Origin: a virus
DNA: 64,000 nt
Reading direction: 5' to 3' (one strand)
Virus record (IMG/VR): IMGVR_UViG_3300037247_000847
Coordinates: 1 to 64,000 of that record
The position numbers were made by a program, and so were the translations under genes. The number at the start of each line of letters is the position of its first letter. Within the stretch, counting starts at the first letter, position 1. Below are positions 55,340-64,000 of this stretch, piece by piece. The notes beneath the pieces are model-generated. The model was not told the DNA's origin. It saw nothing but the letters and a program-made list of their open reading frames with translations, and ran no database searches.

Positions 55340-56689
55340 ATGACCTTAACAGCAGGAAACCGTGTTCGATATAATGGTGATGACGTCACCATTTCTTTCC
55401 CTATTACGTTCGTCTTTTGGAAACCTGATGACCCACAAGCCACACTGGCCGACGTCGATGGTGTAGAAACGACTTGGATTAGGGGTACACATTATACCAT
55501 ATCAGGTGGCTCAGGATCGTCTGGTACGTTAACGGTTATTACCTTACCAACCGATTACACTCCTGCTACGGGTGAAACGCTTACAATCAAATCTGATCTT
55601 GCTAATACACAACCTAGTAAATTTCCGTTAGGTGGACCTTTTCCGTCTGTCGCTGTGGAACTACAGCTTGACCAAATCGTCCGTCAAATACAGCAAATAT
55701 CCGAGGAGATTAGTCGCTCTATTCAGCTCAAGATTTCTTCTTCAGAGAGTGATATTTTCATTGATGATCTCTTAGGTAATGCCGCCAAGTTCCTTCGGGT
55801 TAAAACCGCCGAAGAAGGGATTGAGCTCGCTGCAGTCGTACCAAGTGGTTCGATTGGTGTTCCAGTAGCAGTTAATGAGGGTGGCACAGCTGCCACCACC
55901 GCAGCGATTGCGTTGACTAATCTAGGGGCGGCTGGGACAGGTATTACCAACACCTTTATCAAAAACCAAGTATGGAATAAGGGTGCCGATTTGACTAGTG
56001 CCACCCCATTGGTGCTTGGATCGGATGGCAATTTCTGGGATGTAGCTGGCACGATTGGGTTCTCTCAAATCACATGTACGGCTGGCACTCTGTTCATGTT
56101 ACAGTTCGACGACGCGCTTATCATGACTGATGGTGCGAATCTCGATTTAGGTGGGACTAATATTACTACGGCGACCGGGGACCGGGGGTTGTTCTTCGCC
56201 ATCGCGGCCGATACGGCGATACTGCTTACCTTCAAGCACGAATCGCAGCGGCGGGTCATTAACAGCCACGCCAAAATCGGAGCTACGGCAGGCTGGGCAG
56301 TCAATACCACAGACGATATTGGGTTGCTTGCGACCTGTCCAGCTTCGCAGACGAATTCTACGCTGGTCGTGCCGGTATCAGGTCTCAAGGTAGGGGATAA
56401 GATCACCTCATTCAGTATTGTAGGTCAGATCGAGAGTGGTGGTAATGCGGTGACTCTCGATGCTAATCTGCGCAAGATGACCGCTGCCACATCAGATGTG
56501 ACTGATGCTTCGGTGGGTTCAATTACACAGATTTCTGTCACGGCGGATGCTATTATAAGCGCCGAAAAAACTGGACTTACAGAAGTTGTGGGGGCTAACG
56601 AGACTTTTTACATTTTACTTACTGCCACTACTCTAGGTTCGACTGATATCGCACTGCAAGGTGCTACCATCACGGTTTCCGAGGGATAA
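55340..56689 (+). CDS. Tail fibre protein, T7 gp17-like N-terminus
   Basis: 449 residues. The N-terminal 150 residues have the T7-type attachment domain (NRVRYNGDDVTISFPITFVF; LPTDYTPATGETLTIKSDLA; EEISRSIQLKI). The rest is a beta-rich, Ala/Thr/Gly-rich receptor-binding part without tailspike enzyme motif. GC-rich central section. Confidence 0.85.
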   Translation: MTLTAGNRVRYNGDDVTISFPITFVFWKPDDPQATLADVDGVETTWIRGTHYTISGGSGSSGTLTVITLPTDYTPATGETLTIKSDLANTQPSKFPLGGPFPSVAVELQLDQIVRQIQQISEEISRSIQLKISSSESDIFIDDLLGNAAKFLRVKTAEEGIELAAVVPSGSIGVPVAVNEGGTAATTAAIALTNLGAAGTGITNTFIKNQVWNKGADLTSATPLVLGSDGNFWDVAGTIGFSQITCTAGTLFMLQFDDALIMTDGANLDLGGTNITTATGDRGLFFAIAADTAILLTFKHESQRRVINSHAKIGATAGWAVNTTDDIGLLATCPASQTNSTLVVPVSGLKVGDKITSFSIVGQIESGGNAVTLDANLRKMTAATSDVTDASVGSITQISVTADAIISAEKTGLTEVVGANETFYILLTATTLGSTDIALQGATITVSEG

Positions 56690-56743
56690 TGTAGTGATAA
56701 ATATACGTAAAGTAGTTACATCTTATAGGGGGGTTATATCACT

Positions 56744-57262
56744 ATGTCGTTAGCAAGTGTAATTTCTGGTGTATCTACGTTAGTTTCTGTTGTAGGATCT
56801 ATTGTTAAAGGTAATGCAGCAGCTAAACGAGTTAAAGCAGAGGCTGAAGCAGGAGCTAGACAAAGTGAGGCACAAGCTGCAGCCGATCGTGAGCAGGCCG
56901 CGCGTGAAAGAGAGGTAGCAGCGCAACAAGAAGGAGATTTTCGTTCAAGACAACGTTTTGCTGCTGGTGCTATAAGAGCAGCGGTTGGTGCGCGTGGTGT
57001 TATGACTGACGTAGGTTCTATCTTACTAACGGCGGAAGATTTTGCTAGGCAGTCTGAAATTCAAGCCCTGCGTATTCGTGAGGGTGGTGAAGTTAGATCT
57101 TCAAGACTAGAACAACAAGCTGATCTCTTAACTAGCCAGGCTGGCTCCATACGCTCGTTAGGTAGTTCGAGGGCTTCTGCGGCTCGTACCGCTGGATTTT
57201 TTGGGGCTGGAACTAGTCTCCTAAGCGGTGGTTTCCGTACAGCTAGGATCTTGCAGGAATAA
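56744..57262 (+). CDS. Internal virion protein B-like (T7 gp14 type)
   Basis: 172 residues. A hydrophobic start (SVISGVSTLVSVVGSIVKG), then a long Ala/Glu/Arg/Gln-rich coiled coil, then a Gly/Ser/Arg tail: the layout of gp14-like proteins that form a channel in the outer membrane on infection. Start after AGGGGGG, which is an unusually strong SD. Confidence 0.75.
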   Translation: MSLASVISGVSTLVSVVGSIVKGNAAAKRVKAEAEAGARQSEAQAAADREQAAREREVAAQQEGDFRSRQRFAAGAIRAAVGARGVMTDVGSILLTAEDFARQSEIQALRIREGGEVRSSRLEQQADLLTSQAGSIRSLGSSRASAARTAGFFGAGTSLLSGGFRTARILQE

Positions 57263-57289
57263 TAAACTCTAATAGAAGAGGATAATATT

Positions 57290-60200
57290 GTGGTTAGGAT
57301 CGCTCCTTCAGGTGGCAGAACTCGTAGAAAAGGTGGAGCCATCTCATTAGCAGGTGCTGACGTACCCATTGTAACACCTGCTCGAGACCCTGGGCTAAAC
57401 GTTCCCCTTATTCCAATCCCAGGAGGTGAAATGGGGGGTGTTATAGGGGAGGGACTTCAGTCTTTAGGGAATGTACTTGATCAGGGTGCTAATCTAGCTT
57501 TACAGGTGGTTCAACGCGATGAGGGTCTAGCTAGAGACGCTGACGAGACTTCATATTCTGACACATTGCAGGATACAATTAGGGATCTTCAGAAAACAGC
57601 TGATCTTTCAGACAGCGCACTGGTAGAAGCTGCTGGTGAAAAGATGTTTCAGGAGAAGATGCGTATCCTAAGTGAGCACAAGGGTGGGAAAATAAGTAGC
57701 ACTCTACTCGATAATCGCCTAACAAAAATGCATAATCGTTTCGCTGACACACTTGCAGTAATAAATATTAATGCAGCTGATACCCGTTTGAACCTGGCTG
57801 TTGATAGGAAAATATCATCTATTGCTAGAGATGTACTCACTGATCCTGATGTACTTATGTCAGAAGATCCGTTAGAGTCTTTTCGTTTCCATACAGGTCA
57901 GCTTGAAGAGGAAATAGATTTCCTTGAGCTTAGACCAGATCAAGCTCGTATAGTAAGACAGGTTGGGAGGTCTGAGATTGCTTTGTCAATGATTACACCC
58001 CTTATCAAAAATGGTCAATTTGAGCGAGCTAAGGTGCTGCTACGAAGTGATGAGATAGCAGAGGTATTGTCACCTGGGCAGCATCGCGACGCAATACAGA
58101 GAGTAATTGATGCAGAAAGAAAATCAGTTGAGGTGAAAAACGAAGGACAGGAGTTTCTTAATACAGCTAGGACTATTCTTGGTCCAACTGCTACTGACGA
58201 TGACGTTCGTGATGCAGCTGCACAGATGGCAGGTATGGAACAAGATGGGGGATTTAAGATAGTAGATGTGGGGGGAGGTAAAGTTGTTGCTGTAAATGAA
58301 GATACTTTAGAAGTTCAGACACTTGTTTCAGGTCCAACTGAAGACGAGAAAGTTGCGCTAGAGAGTCGATTAGAGAATGCCAGACTTATAGCAAGAAAAG
58401 ATGTCATGAGTAGTATGGCTGTAGACGCTGGACTTGGTCAGCTGTTTGGAGTAGCACCAACTGAACCTGTTAGTGGTGAAGGAGAAAAATCTAAACCTGC
58501 TGCACCCACTGCAACTGAGAAAGAGGGTGCACCTGCTGGACCAGAAGTGGTACCACCATTATCCGAGGAGGCTGTTTCTACCCCATTTGGTCCTGAAGAG
58601 GAGCCAGCTAGTAGTGATATGCAATCGGTATTAGGCCTAATGGCTCTTTCACGGAGATTTTTCCTTATTGGTGATAATGTATCAGCAAATGGTTTGCTGA
58701 GTCAGGCTCGTATGATCGTAGATAACAGTCGTGAAATACAAGAACAGAGGGAGCTAGACAAACCAATTACAAATGTGGAAATGCTTAGAGAGCTGGGTCT
58801 ACCACTTGGTGCAACAATGAGACAGGGTGCTGGTAGAATGCTACAATCTGCTGAGCAACTCCAGTCAGTTCGACAGAAGGGTGAGCGTATAACTCTTGAT
58901 GAGGCACGTGAATTTCAGGTACCTACAACTATTAATAGAGGTGAGTTAGAGGCTATCCAACGTGATCGAGAGAGATCAGGAGCAGGGTCGGCTGTTCCTC
59001 GTACTTTTGAGGAGAAAGCTCAGGCTGGATCTCTTGCTAGTGCACGTGGTAGGAATCAGGCGCAAGCGGAAGTACAAATGAGATTTGTGTTTGAGACTCA
59101 TCAGCAGGTTACTGATATATTAGAAGAGATAAAAGATGATCCAACTCTAGTGGGTACTGTTGGTGCTATGCGTGCTACAGGTCGTACAGCTCTTACCCTG
59201 TTAGCCGATCTCGGCTTTGATAATTTCGTAGATGCGGCTAGGGATATCGCATCTGACCAGTCCGATTTGGGGGCTGATGAGATATTTGATTTCTTCGATG
59301 ACCCTTTACTATCGGCTCTTGACCTTTTGTCTAATTCGATTGGTATAAATCGGGCTCGCTTACGTAATCCCATTGGTCGCGTACCTGTTGAGATTATTAA
59401 GAGGTCCATTAAGGATTCTGACCTAACAAAATTTGGTGGTTCCGAAAAGATTATTGATGTGTTGAATAGAGTTCTTAAGGACGAGCTAGGTCGTCGTAGG
59501 AATGTTCTTAAGAAGCAATTCCCAGGTATGTTTGATCCTTTCGAGGACGGGGGTGAAATTTCTGAGGAACAAGTTATCCCACCTGGCATTCCTGAGTTCC
59601 GTCTTGAGGGTGGTAAATTCGTTCCTGTAATTCCTGATGAAGCCTCAGGAGGTGGCTCCCCGGAGATCCCTTTTAAGGGTGAAGTGGAACAAGATGAGAT
59701 TGATAAAGCTCGTTTGGAAGCTGAAGAGCGTTTCCCCTTTATCAAGCAATTTAGTCAAGTGCAGGTTGCACCCTCAACCGTGCAGAATAAGGGAGGTTTG
59801 GGTGAATTTGTCGAGCCAGATAGCCCAGACAATCCTTTACCGGGTCAGTTTACTATTACTATTGGAGAGGGATCACGAGGCTTACAGGGTGGAGTAGCTG
59901 ATACGGTTGTCGCCGATATGGTACACGCTGCTGCTGAGTTCAGCCCTGAATTCCAATCTCTTAAGAAAAAGTTGGTTAAAAGTTTTAGTAAAAGTGAGTT
60001 GGAGCTTGCACGACGCAGATACAACGACGACTTTAAGGGAAAGTTTACTGGATCAAACTTTTCAACATTTGAAAATTTCCTGGAGAGTTTTTGGACGGAG
60101 GGCATGGTTCAGCATCTCTTATTGCCTGAAAATTCTGAAATTGGGTCTATCCAAAAAAATAATCCGAAGGCAGTTCCCATATTGAACGACATTGAAGCAT

Positions 60201-60778
60201 TGTTCAAGAGAGAGCCGGTTAGTCCTACAGATAGTTCGGGAGAAATTTCTGGTAGTGAAGGTGTAGATGAGTTACGAGGTGAAGCCCCCAACGCGTCTCT
60301 TGAAACGATCTTGGTCTCTAACGCCAGTGGCGAATCAACTGTTGACGAAACCGTGGCTGCGGTTGATCAACTATTTGGTGGTGGTGAATTTCTCAAGCGT
60401 GTGGCCAAGGTAGAAAGTAATTTTGGTGCTGATAAAGGTACCTTTAGAAAGAGGGGTGACCGGGGTATTTGGCAGCTCAATCAAAAGACAGGCTTCGAGG
60501 CAACTAAAGACGTCAAAGCACATCCTGGTCTTAAAAAGGCACATGAAAAAATTCGTGAGGAATTTGGGATCGACTGGAATGAGGTATCGTTCGAGGACTT
60601 AGGGAAGCCACTAATCTCCGCCCTTGCGGCGCGGTTGTTCCTGCTCACTATCCCTGAGAAAATCCCCGATACACTTGAAGGACAAGCTGTGTACTGGAAG
60701 AAGCACTATAATACGGTTAAAGGTAAAGGTACGACTAAGAAGTTTATCGAGGACAACTCAATCGAAGTTGAAGGGTAG
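57290..60778 (+). CDS. Large internal virion protein with a C-terminal lytic transglycosylase-like domain
   Basis: 1162 residues from GTG 57290. Most is helical (internal core). Near the C-terminus, RVAKVESNFGADKG and GIWQLNQKTGF resemble the catalytic Glu and GIWQ motifs of soluble lytic transglycosylases, as carried by T7 gp16 (there at the N-terminus). This would help local wall penetration at DNA entry. The domain is at the opposite end to T7's. Confidence 0.8.
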   Translation: MVRIAPSGGRTRRKGGAISLAGADVPIVTPARDPGLNVPLIPIPGGEMGGVIGEGLQSLGNVLDQGANLALQVVQRDEGLARDADETSYSDTLQDTIRDLQKTADLSDSALVEAAGEKMFQEKMRILSEHKGGKISSTLLDNRLTKMHNRFADTLAVININAADTRLNLAVDRKISSIARDVLTDPDVLMSEDPLESFRFHTGQLEEEIDFLELRPDQARIVRQVGRSEIALSMITPLIKNGQFERAKVLLRSDEIAEVLSPGQHRDAIQRVIDAERKSVEVKNEGQEFLNTARTILGPTATDDDVRDAAAQMAGMEQDGGFKIVDVGGGKVVAVNEDTLEVQTLVSGPTEDEKVALESRLENARLIARKDVMSSMAVDAGLGQLFGVAPTEPVSGEGEKSKPAAPTATEKEGAPAGPEVVPPLSEEAVSTPFGPEEEPASSDMQSVLGLMALSRRFFLIGDNVSANGLLSQARMIVDNSREIQEQRELDKPITNVEMLRELGLPLGATMRQGAGRMLQSAEQLQSVRQKGERITLDEAREFQVPTTINRGELEAIQRDRERSGAGSAVPRTFEEKAQAGSLASARGRNQAQAEVQMRFVFETHQQVTDILEEIKDDPTLVGTVGAMRATGRTALTLLADLGFDNFVDAARDIASDQSDLGADEIFDFFDDPLLSALDLLSNSIGINRARLRNPIGRVPVEIIKRSIKDSDLTKFGGSEKIIDVLNRVLKDELGRRRNVLKKQFPGMFDPFEDGGEISEEQVIPPGIPEFRLEGGKFVPVIPDEASGGGSPEIPFKGEVEQDEIDKARLEAEERFPFIKQFSQVQVAPSTVQNKGGLGEFVEPDSPDNPLPGQFTITIGEGSRGLQGGVADTVVADMVHAAAEFSPEFQSLKKKLVKSFSKSELELARRRYNDDFKGKFTGSNFSTFENFLESFWTEGMVQHLLLPENSEIGSIQKNNPKAVPILNDIEALFKREPVSPTDSSGEISGSEGVDELRGEAPNASLETILVSNASGESTVDETVAAVDQLFGGGEFLKRVAKVESNFGADKGTFRKRGDRGIWQLNQKTGFEATKDVKAHPGLKKAHEKIREEFGIDWNEVSFEDLGKPLISALAARLFLLTIPEKIPDTLEGQAVYWKKHYNTVKGKGTTKKFIEDNSIEVEG

Positions 60779-60783
60779 ACGTC

Positions 60784-62649
60784 ATGGGTGAAATGTTAAT
60801 ACGGGATGAAGAAGGAAATGCTATTGGTATTTTCAATATTGAAGGTGATAGCCCTAATGAGGTGGAGACACAAGCTCTTATTGAGTTTATGGGGCGTTCT
60901 GAAGATGAAGGCGAAGAAGATCCTCTTCCTTTACCTACACGTACTGTTTCTAACATTAGGGGTGGTGGTCGTACTGGGGTCCTAAGTATTGTAGAGGGAT
61001 TAGAACCACCACCTGTTAATATTCCAGATCGTGAAGGACCTCTCGGTCTGATGCCACTTGAATCTAGAATGGGTGTTAGAAGGGGAGTTGAAGCGCAGCC
61101 AGGTCTCGTTCAGTTTGTTACCGAAATGACACCTAGTGCTTTAGGAACTGCTGGTGGTGCGACCCTAGGAGGAGTACTCACGGCTGGTAATCCTCTCGGG
61201 ATCATAGGTGGTGGTGTATTAGGAGGTTTTCTTGGTGAGCTTGCTGCTCAGGAGACTGGTATCGCTCCGACGAGTGAACTAAATCTATTACTTGCAGGTG
61301 GAGGTCCCTTAGGAGGCCCACTCGTGGGTGGAGTTCTAAAAGGGATTAAACGTGGGGCTGGCGCTGGGTTTACGAAGTTATTTCCTGCTGCTAGAGTAGC
61401 TAGAGCTCGTAATGTCATGGGTCGTGCTGTGAGTGAATTTGAAAGTATCGGTGCGACTATACTTAATAAAATATCAGGTGTATCTACTCTTCCTGCTAGT
61501 GAACTCTATAAGGCAACCGCTCGAGCAAAAATTCGTATCCCTGTTGACCAATTAAAGAGCACACGAGATGAGATTGCTGCACTAGTTAAAAGGCTCACTC
61601 CTTTATCTGCACTACCCGACGTAGGGCAGTCTCTAAAGGCTTTAGAGCAAGTTAGCGCGACTATGTTGAATAATCCTAAAGGGGTTCTTTTATCAGAGTT
61701 TATTGAAGCTCGTGGTTTTATTGGTGCTATTATTGGTAACTTGACAAAGAAAGGTGGAACCAAGTTAAATGTCTCTAAGAGAGTCTTTGCTAAAATGACT
61801 GACGATCTAGATAGGTTCGCTAAGAGTCCTTTCAGAAAGGGTCGTCAAGCACGTTTGGCTAAATCAGCTATTAAGAGAGCAAAACTAGAATTTGCTGTAG
61901 AGAGAATACAAGGAAAGGTAGCACAATTTACTCAACGAAACGTCAAGGGTATTCCACCAGATGATACAGTAGTTAATTTTAAGAGTTTATCGAAATGGCT
62001 TGATGATGTTACCAATCCAAAACATAAGGCAAAATTTGACAAGAACTTTACAGAATCGCTGAAAGAACTCCTACCTGAGTTAAAAAAGAGAATAGATGTG
62101 CTTGCCAAGATGAGTGCAACTGGTAGTCCAGCTGGTCCTGGTTCTATCGTAATTCGAGGACAATCAGCAAAGCTTGGTAGAGGACTCGTTGGTGGTGCAC
62201 TAGGTTTTCTAGGTACAGGAGGTTCTGCAGCAGGCGCCGCAATCGGTGGCTTAGCATTTGCTCAGCTTCCAGAGATGATGGTTGCAATGCTTGTAACTAA
62301 GCCAGGTGCTGCTTTCTTAGAAGCTGCTGCAAAAGCGGGTAAGGGTACTATTAATCATCGTGCTTGGCTTACGGCCTCAGAGATCGTGTTCCGTGTTCTT
62401 GGAGAAACTGGGGCGGGTAAAGGTGGTGTCCTTCGAGATGTCCTTGAGGATCTTGAGCCTTCTGCGGTTAAGAAGGGTGTATCCCCAAGAGGTGGGGGTC
62501 GAACAGGACCTTCGTCTAAATCCAAGGTCAAGACCAAAGCCAAAGCCAAAGAGACAGCTACTGGTGAAGTTACTATCGAGCCGAAGCGTACTCGTAAGCG
62601 TCTCTCGGAAGAGACAAAGGGTTTTTTGCGACCGCCAATCGCTAACTAA
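60784..62649 (+). CDS. Internal virion protein with Gly-rich membrane-active segments
   Basis: 621 residues. Two Gly/Leu-rich hydrophobic stretches (SALGTAGGATLGGVLTAGNP; GALGFLGTGGSAAGAAIGGL) could insert into a membrane during genome ejection. The C-terminus is basic (KSKVKTKAKAKETATG). It follows the transglycosylase protein by five bases. Likely part of the ejection complex. Confidence 0.7.
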   Translation: MGEMLIRDEEGNAIGIFNIEGDSPNEVETQALIEFMGRSEDEGEEDPLPLPTRTVSNIRGGGRTGVLSIVEGLEPPPVNIPDREGPLGLMPLESRMGVRRGVEAQPGLVQFVTEMTPSALGTAGGATLGGVLTAGNPLGIIGGGVLGGFLGELAAQETGIAPTSELNLLLAGGGPLGGPLVGGVLKGIKRGAGAGFTKLFPAARVARARNVMGRAVSEFESIGATILNKISGVSTLPASELYKATARAKIRIPVDQLKSTRDEIAALVKRLTPLSALPDVGQSLKALEQVSATMLNNPKGVLLSEFIEARGFIGAIIGNLTKKGGTKLNVSKRVFAKMTDDLDRFAKSPFRKGRQARLAKSAIKRAKLEFAVERIQGKVAQFTQRNVKGIPPDDTVVNFKSLSKWLDDVTNPKHKAKFDKNFTESLKELLPELKKRIDVLAKMSATGSPAGPGSIVIRGQSAKLGRGLVGGALGFLGTGGSAAGAAIGGLAFAQLPEMMVAMLVTKPGAAFLEAAAKAGKGTINHRAWLTASEIVFRVLGETGAGKGGVLRDVLEDLEPSAVKKGVSPRGGGRTGPSSKSKVKTKAKAKETATGEVTIEPKRTRKRLSEETKGFLRPPIAN

Positions 62650-62701
62650 TTAGGTTCCTGTATTCATGTATATGAGGTTATACAGAAAATAGGAGGTGGC
62701 T

Positions 62702-63106
62702 GTGCATGAAGTAATTGAAAGTGGTATGATCAAACCACTAATGTATGGTGAGGTATCAACTACTTGTCCTTGTTGTGGTCATGTGTCATACTCAACAACT
62801 GGTTTAATCAGTTTTGATTATTGGAAGGGGTTGGTCTTTAAGAAAGATAAACGGATATGTTTAGAGCCTATGGAAGCTGATCTGTTAAAGATCTTGCTAG
62901 ATAATTGGCCTAAAATCTGCTCTAGAGAGAAATTATTAGTAGGTCTCTACGGGGGTAATTATTGTGAAAGAGTATCTAGTGATAATGTTGGTGTACTTAT
63001 ATCTAAGCTTAGACATAAGATCAAGATATTTGATATTGAAATAAAGAACACTAAACGTCGGGGGTGGTTGCTTGTTAAGAAACCTACAGAACGACGATTT
63101 AATTAA
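62702..63106 (+). CDS. Winged-helix (OmpR/PhoB C-terminal-type) regulator with zinc site
   Basis: 134 residues from GTG 62702 (AGGAGG at six bases). A CPCCGHVSY zinc-like knuckle lies near residue 24, followed by a winged-helix region (EADLLKILLDNWPKICSREK; DNVGVLISKLRHKIK; RRGWLLVKK) that fits the Trans_reg_C domain without a receiver. It likely controls late or early phage genes. It is the last plus-strand gene. Confidence 0.75.
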   Translation: MHEVIESGMIKPLMYGEVSTTCPCCGHVSYSTTGLISFDYWKGLVFKKDKRICLEPMEADLLKILLDNWPKICSREKLLVGLYGGNYCERVSSDNVGVLISKLRHKIKIFDIEIKNTKRRGWLLVKKPTERRFN

Positions 63107-63123
63107 GAGATAAAGAGACCCCT

Positions 63124-63230
63124 CACAAGCCCGTAGACCAACGAAACCAAATTAGGTAGGGTTTTTACCCTTGAAGGGTCAAATCCTCGTCTGCAGGCCT
63201 TGGAGGCGGTCCTAAAATAGGTTTAGACCT
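63124..63230 (+). ncRNA. Repeated structured element E, copy 4
   Basis: On the plus strand; 91 of 93 core positions match copy 1 (minus strand, 5.3 kb). Stem CAAG.CC..GTAGAC with GTCTGC.GG.CTTG replaces copy 1's outer stem. The core again holds GGGTTTTTACCC and ACCCTTGAAGGGT as alternative hairpins. It lies after the regulator gene. Confidence 0.75.
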
Positions 63231-63241
63231 ACATACGAAGA

Positions 63242-63274
63242 TAGCCCCGGCACCTGTAATGGATGCCGGGGCTA
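63242..63274. terminator. Terminator-like hairpin between convergent genes
   Basis: TAGCCCCGGCA/TGCCGGGGCTA with an 11-nt loop. Sits between a plus-strand and a minus-strand gene, so probably works both ways. T-runs are poor on each side. Confidence 0.6.
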
Positions 63275-63293
63275 CATTCACGACCGGGTTTTG

Positions 63294-63716
63294 CTAGATT
63301 TCTCCAGCAGCCGCTTTTTTGAGATTCACAAGGGCGCGAATTTTTACCCGCTTAGACGCTGGGCGGCCCTTACTCGGGACCATCCCACCAGTTGCAGGTG
63401 AACGAACCATAGTACCCTTCTTAATCGCAGGTTTGGTTTTCAGAGTGACTTTGAACAGTCTTGGCATCATGAATTCACCTGCACCACCTGGACGAATAGA
63501 CTTTTGGATGGCGTCAGTAAGACCGTCCATTGTCGCAGTTATGAGTTTCTTCATACTCTTCGACGTTATTTCTGATGTGATCTCTTCTTCTTGTTCCTCA
63601 ACGTAATTCACCAAATAACCAACGAGTTGTGATTTGGTCATCTTGGTCTTGATAGTCTTCGATCCTGCCATTTTAGCTGCAGGACGAGACCCTTTGTTCT
63701 TACGCTTTTTTGCCAT
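63294..63716 (-). CDS. HU/IHF-like DNA-binding protein
   Basis: 140 residues. A basic N-terminal tail (35 residues) precedes an HU-like body: helical dimer part (TKSQLVGYLVNYVEEQEEEI), then strands RLFKVTLKTKPAIKKG and the arm with GRPASKRVKIRALVNLKKA. HU proteins bend and wrap DNA. The tail is longer than in host HU (about 90 residues). SD AAAGGAGTAC; no hammerhead upstream, unlike the early operon. Confidence 0.8.
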   Translation of the reverse strand: MAKKRKNKGSRPAAKMAGSKTIKTKMTKSQLVGYLVNYVEEQEEEITSEITSKSMKKLITATMDGLTDAIQKSIRPGGAGEFMMPRLFKVTLKTKPAIKKGTMVRSPATGGMVPSKGRPASKRVKIRALVNLKKAAAGEI

Positions 63717-63775
63717 TGGTAGTACTCCTTTAGAGGTTTGAGATTACTTATCACTCTTATAATACAGGAAAACTA

Positions 63776-64000
63776 CTAAATCTTGTTAGATAGTCTCTTA
63801 CGGTGACGAGGGATAATAGATTTATCTCTTCCGAGTATACCTTGTAACCATGGATCCCATCCTGGTAACCCAGCTCGAAAACAGGCTTCTATACTAGCAT
63901 ACATGGAGCCATTCTTATTTATTATGTCAGCACGAACTTGTTTGTATTGAATACCAGGGAACTGAGTTTCCCAACTTTTAACAACACGTTTTGCCTCTCG
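63776..64000 (-). CDS. C-terminal fragment of an unknown protein (cut by window edge)
   Basis: The last 74 codons of a minus-strand gene whose start is beyond the right edge. It ends RHRKRLSNKI. The visible part has WETQFPGIQYKQVRADIINK and GLPGWDPWLQGILGR. No family recognised. Open with no stop over its whole visible length, so a real gene is likely. Confidence 0.55.
   Translation of the reverse strand, partial: REAKRVVKSWETQFPGIQYKQVRADIINKNGSMYASIEACFRAGLPGWDPWLQGILGRDKSIIPRHRKRLSNKI

Noticed and set aside
1-64000. CRISPR array, IS element or rRNA gene
   Set aside because: I saw no regularly spaced repeats, transposase motifs or rRNA signatures anywhere in the window.

Overview
This window reads as part of a large double-stranded DNA phage genome with a podovirus (T7-like) virion. 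It encodes a PBSX-like terminase, a T7/podovirus-type portal, scaffold, capsid protein, tail tubular A and B proteins, a T7-type tail fibre and three internal virion proteins. There are no rRNA, ribosomal or housekeeping operons. The host is probably Gram-negative, judging from an endolysin with lipoprotein and membrane/coiled-coil partners and from heptose and nucleotide-sugar genes. I cannot name the phage genus.

Layout. (1) Positions 1-12,511 are an early/replication block on the minus strand: a DnaB-like helicase (cut by the left edge), a BCS1-like AAA protein, a tRNA locus, a HAD phosphatase, a SLOG protein, a MoxR ATPase with a metallopeptidase/VWA partner, and many small basic or HTH proteins. 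(2) Positions 12,602-13,731 hold no credible gene but are rich in inverted repeats, and transcription diverges here. (3) From 13,732 to 63,106 the genes are on the plus strand: terminase small subunit, endolysin and terminase large subunit (13.7-17.3 kb); small genes and a foreign-looking minus-strand pair (17.3-20.3 kb); lysis-like and fibre-like proteins (20.3-29.9 kb); portal to capsid (31-37 kb); a 13-kb sugar/glycosyltransferase/radical-SAM island (37.2-50.5 kb); then tail and internal virion proteins (50.5-62.6 kb). (4) At the right end lie a regulator, an HU-like protein and a truncated ORF.

The most striking content is RNA. The minus-strand operon carries nine type-II hammerhead ribozymes. 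Each lies between the stop codon of one gene and the Shine-Dalgarno of the next, with a co-varying pseudoknot next to the Shine-Dalgarno, so the early message probably cuts itself into gene-sized pieces. Between 2,135 and 2,271 there is what looks like a circularly permuted tRNA gene: the 3' half precedes the 5' half, their acceptor and anticodon stems match, and the outer flanks form a long helix. Beside it is a tRNA-Thr with a shortened anticodon loop. A further structured element of about 100 nt occurs four times, always in the direction of transcription, and two copies are almost identical.

A second unusual theme is reuse of virion-protein peptides. Fragments of the portal recur in the endolysin, in a small signal-anchored protein and perhaps in a third ORF. 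A capsid-protein peptide recurs in a 41-residue basic protein. All of these lie close to the terminase genes. Assignments come from reading motifs and base pairing by eye; no database or folding program was run.
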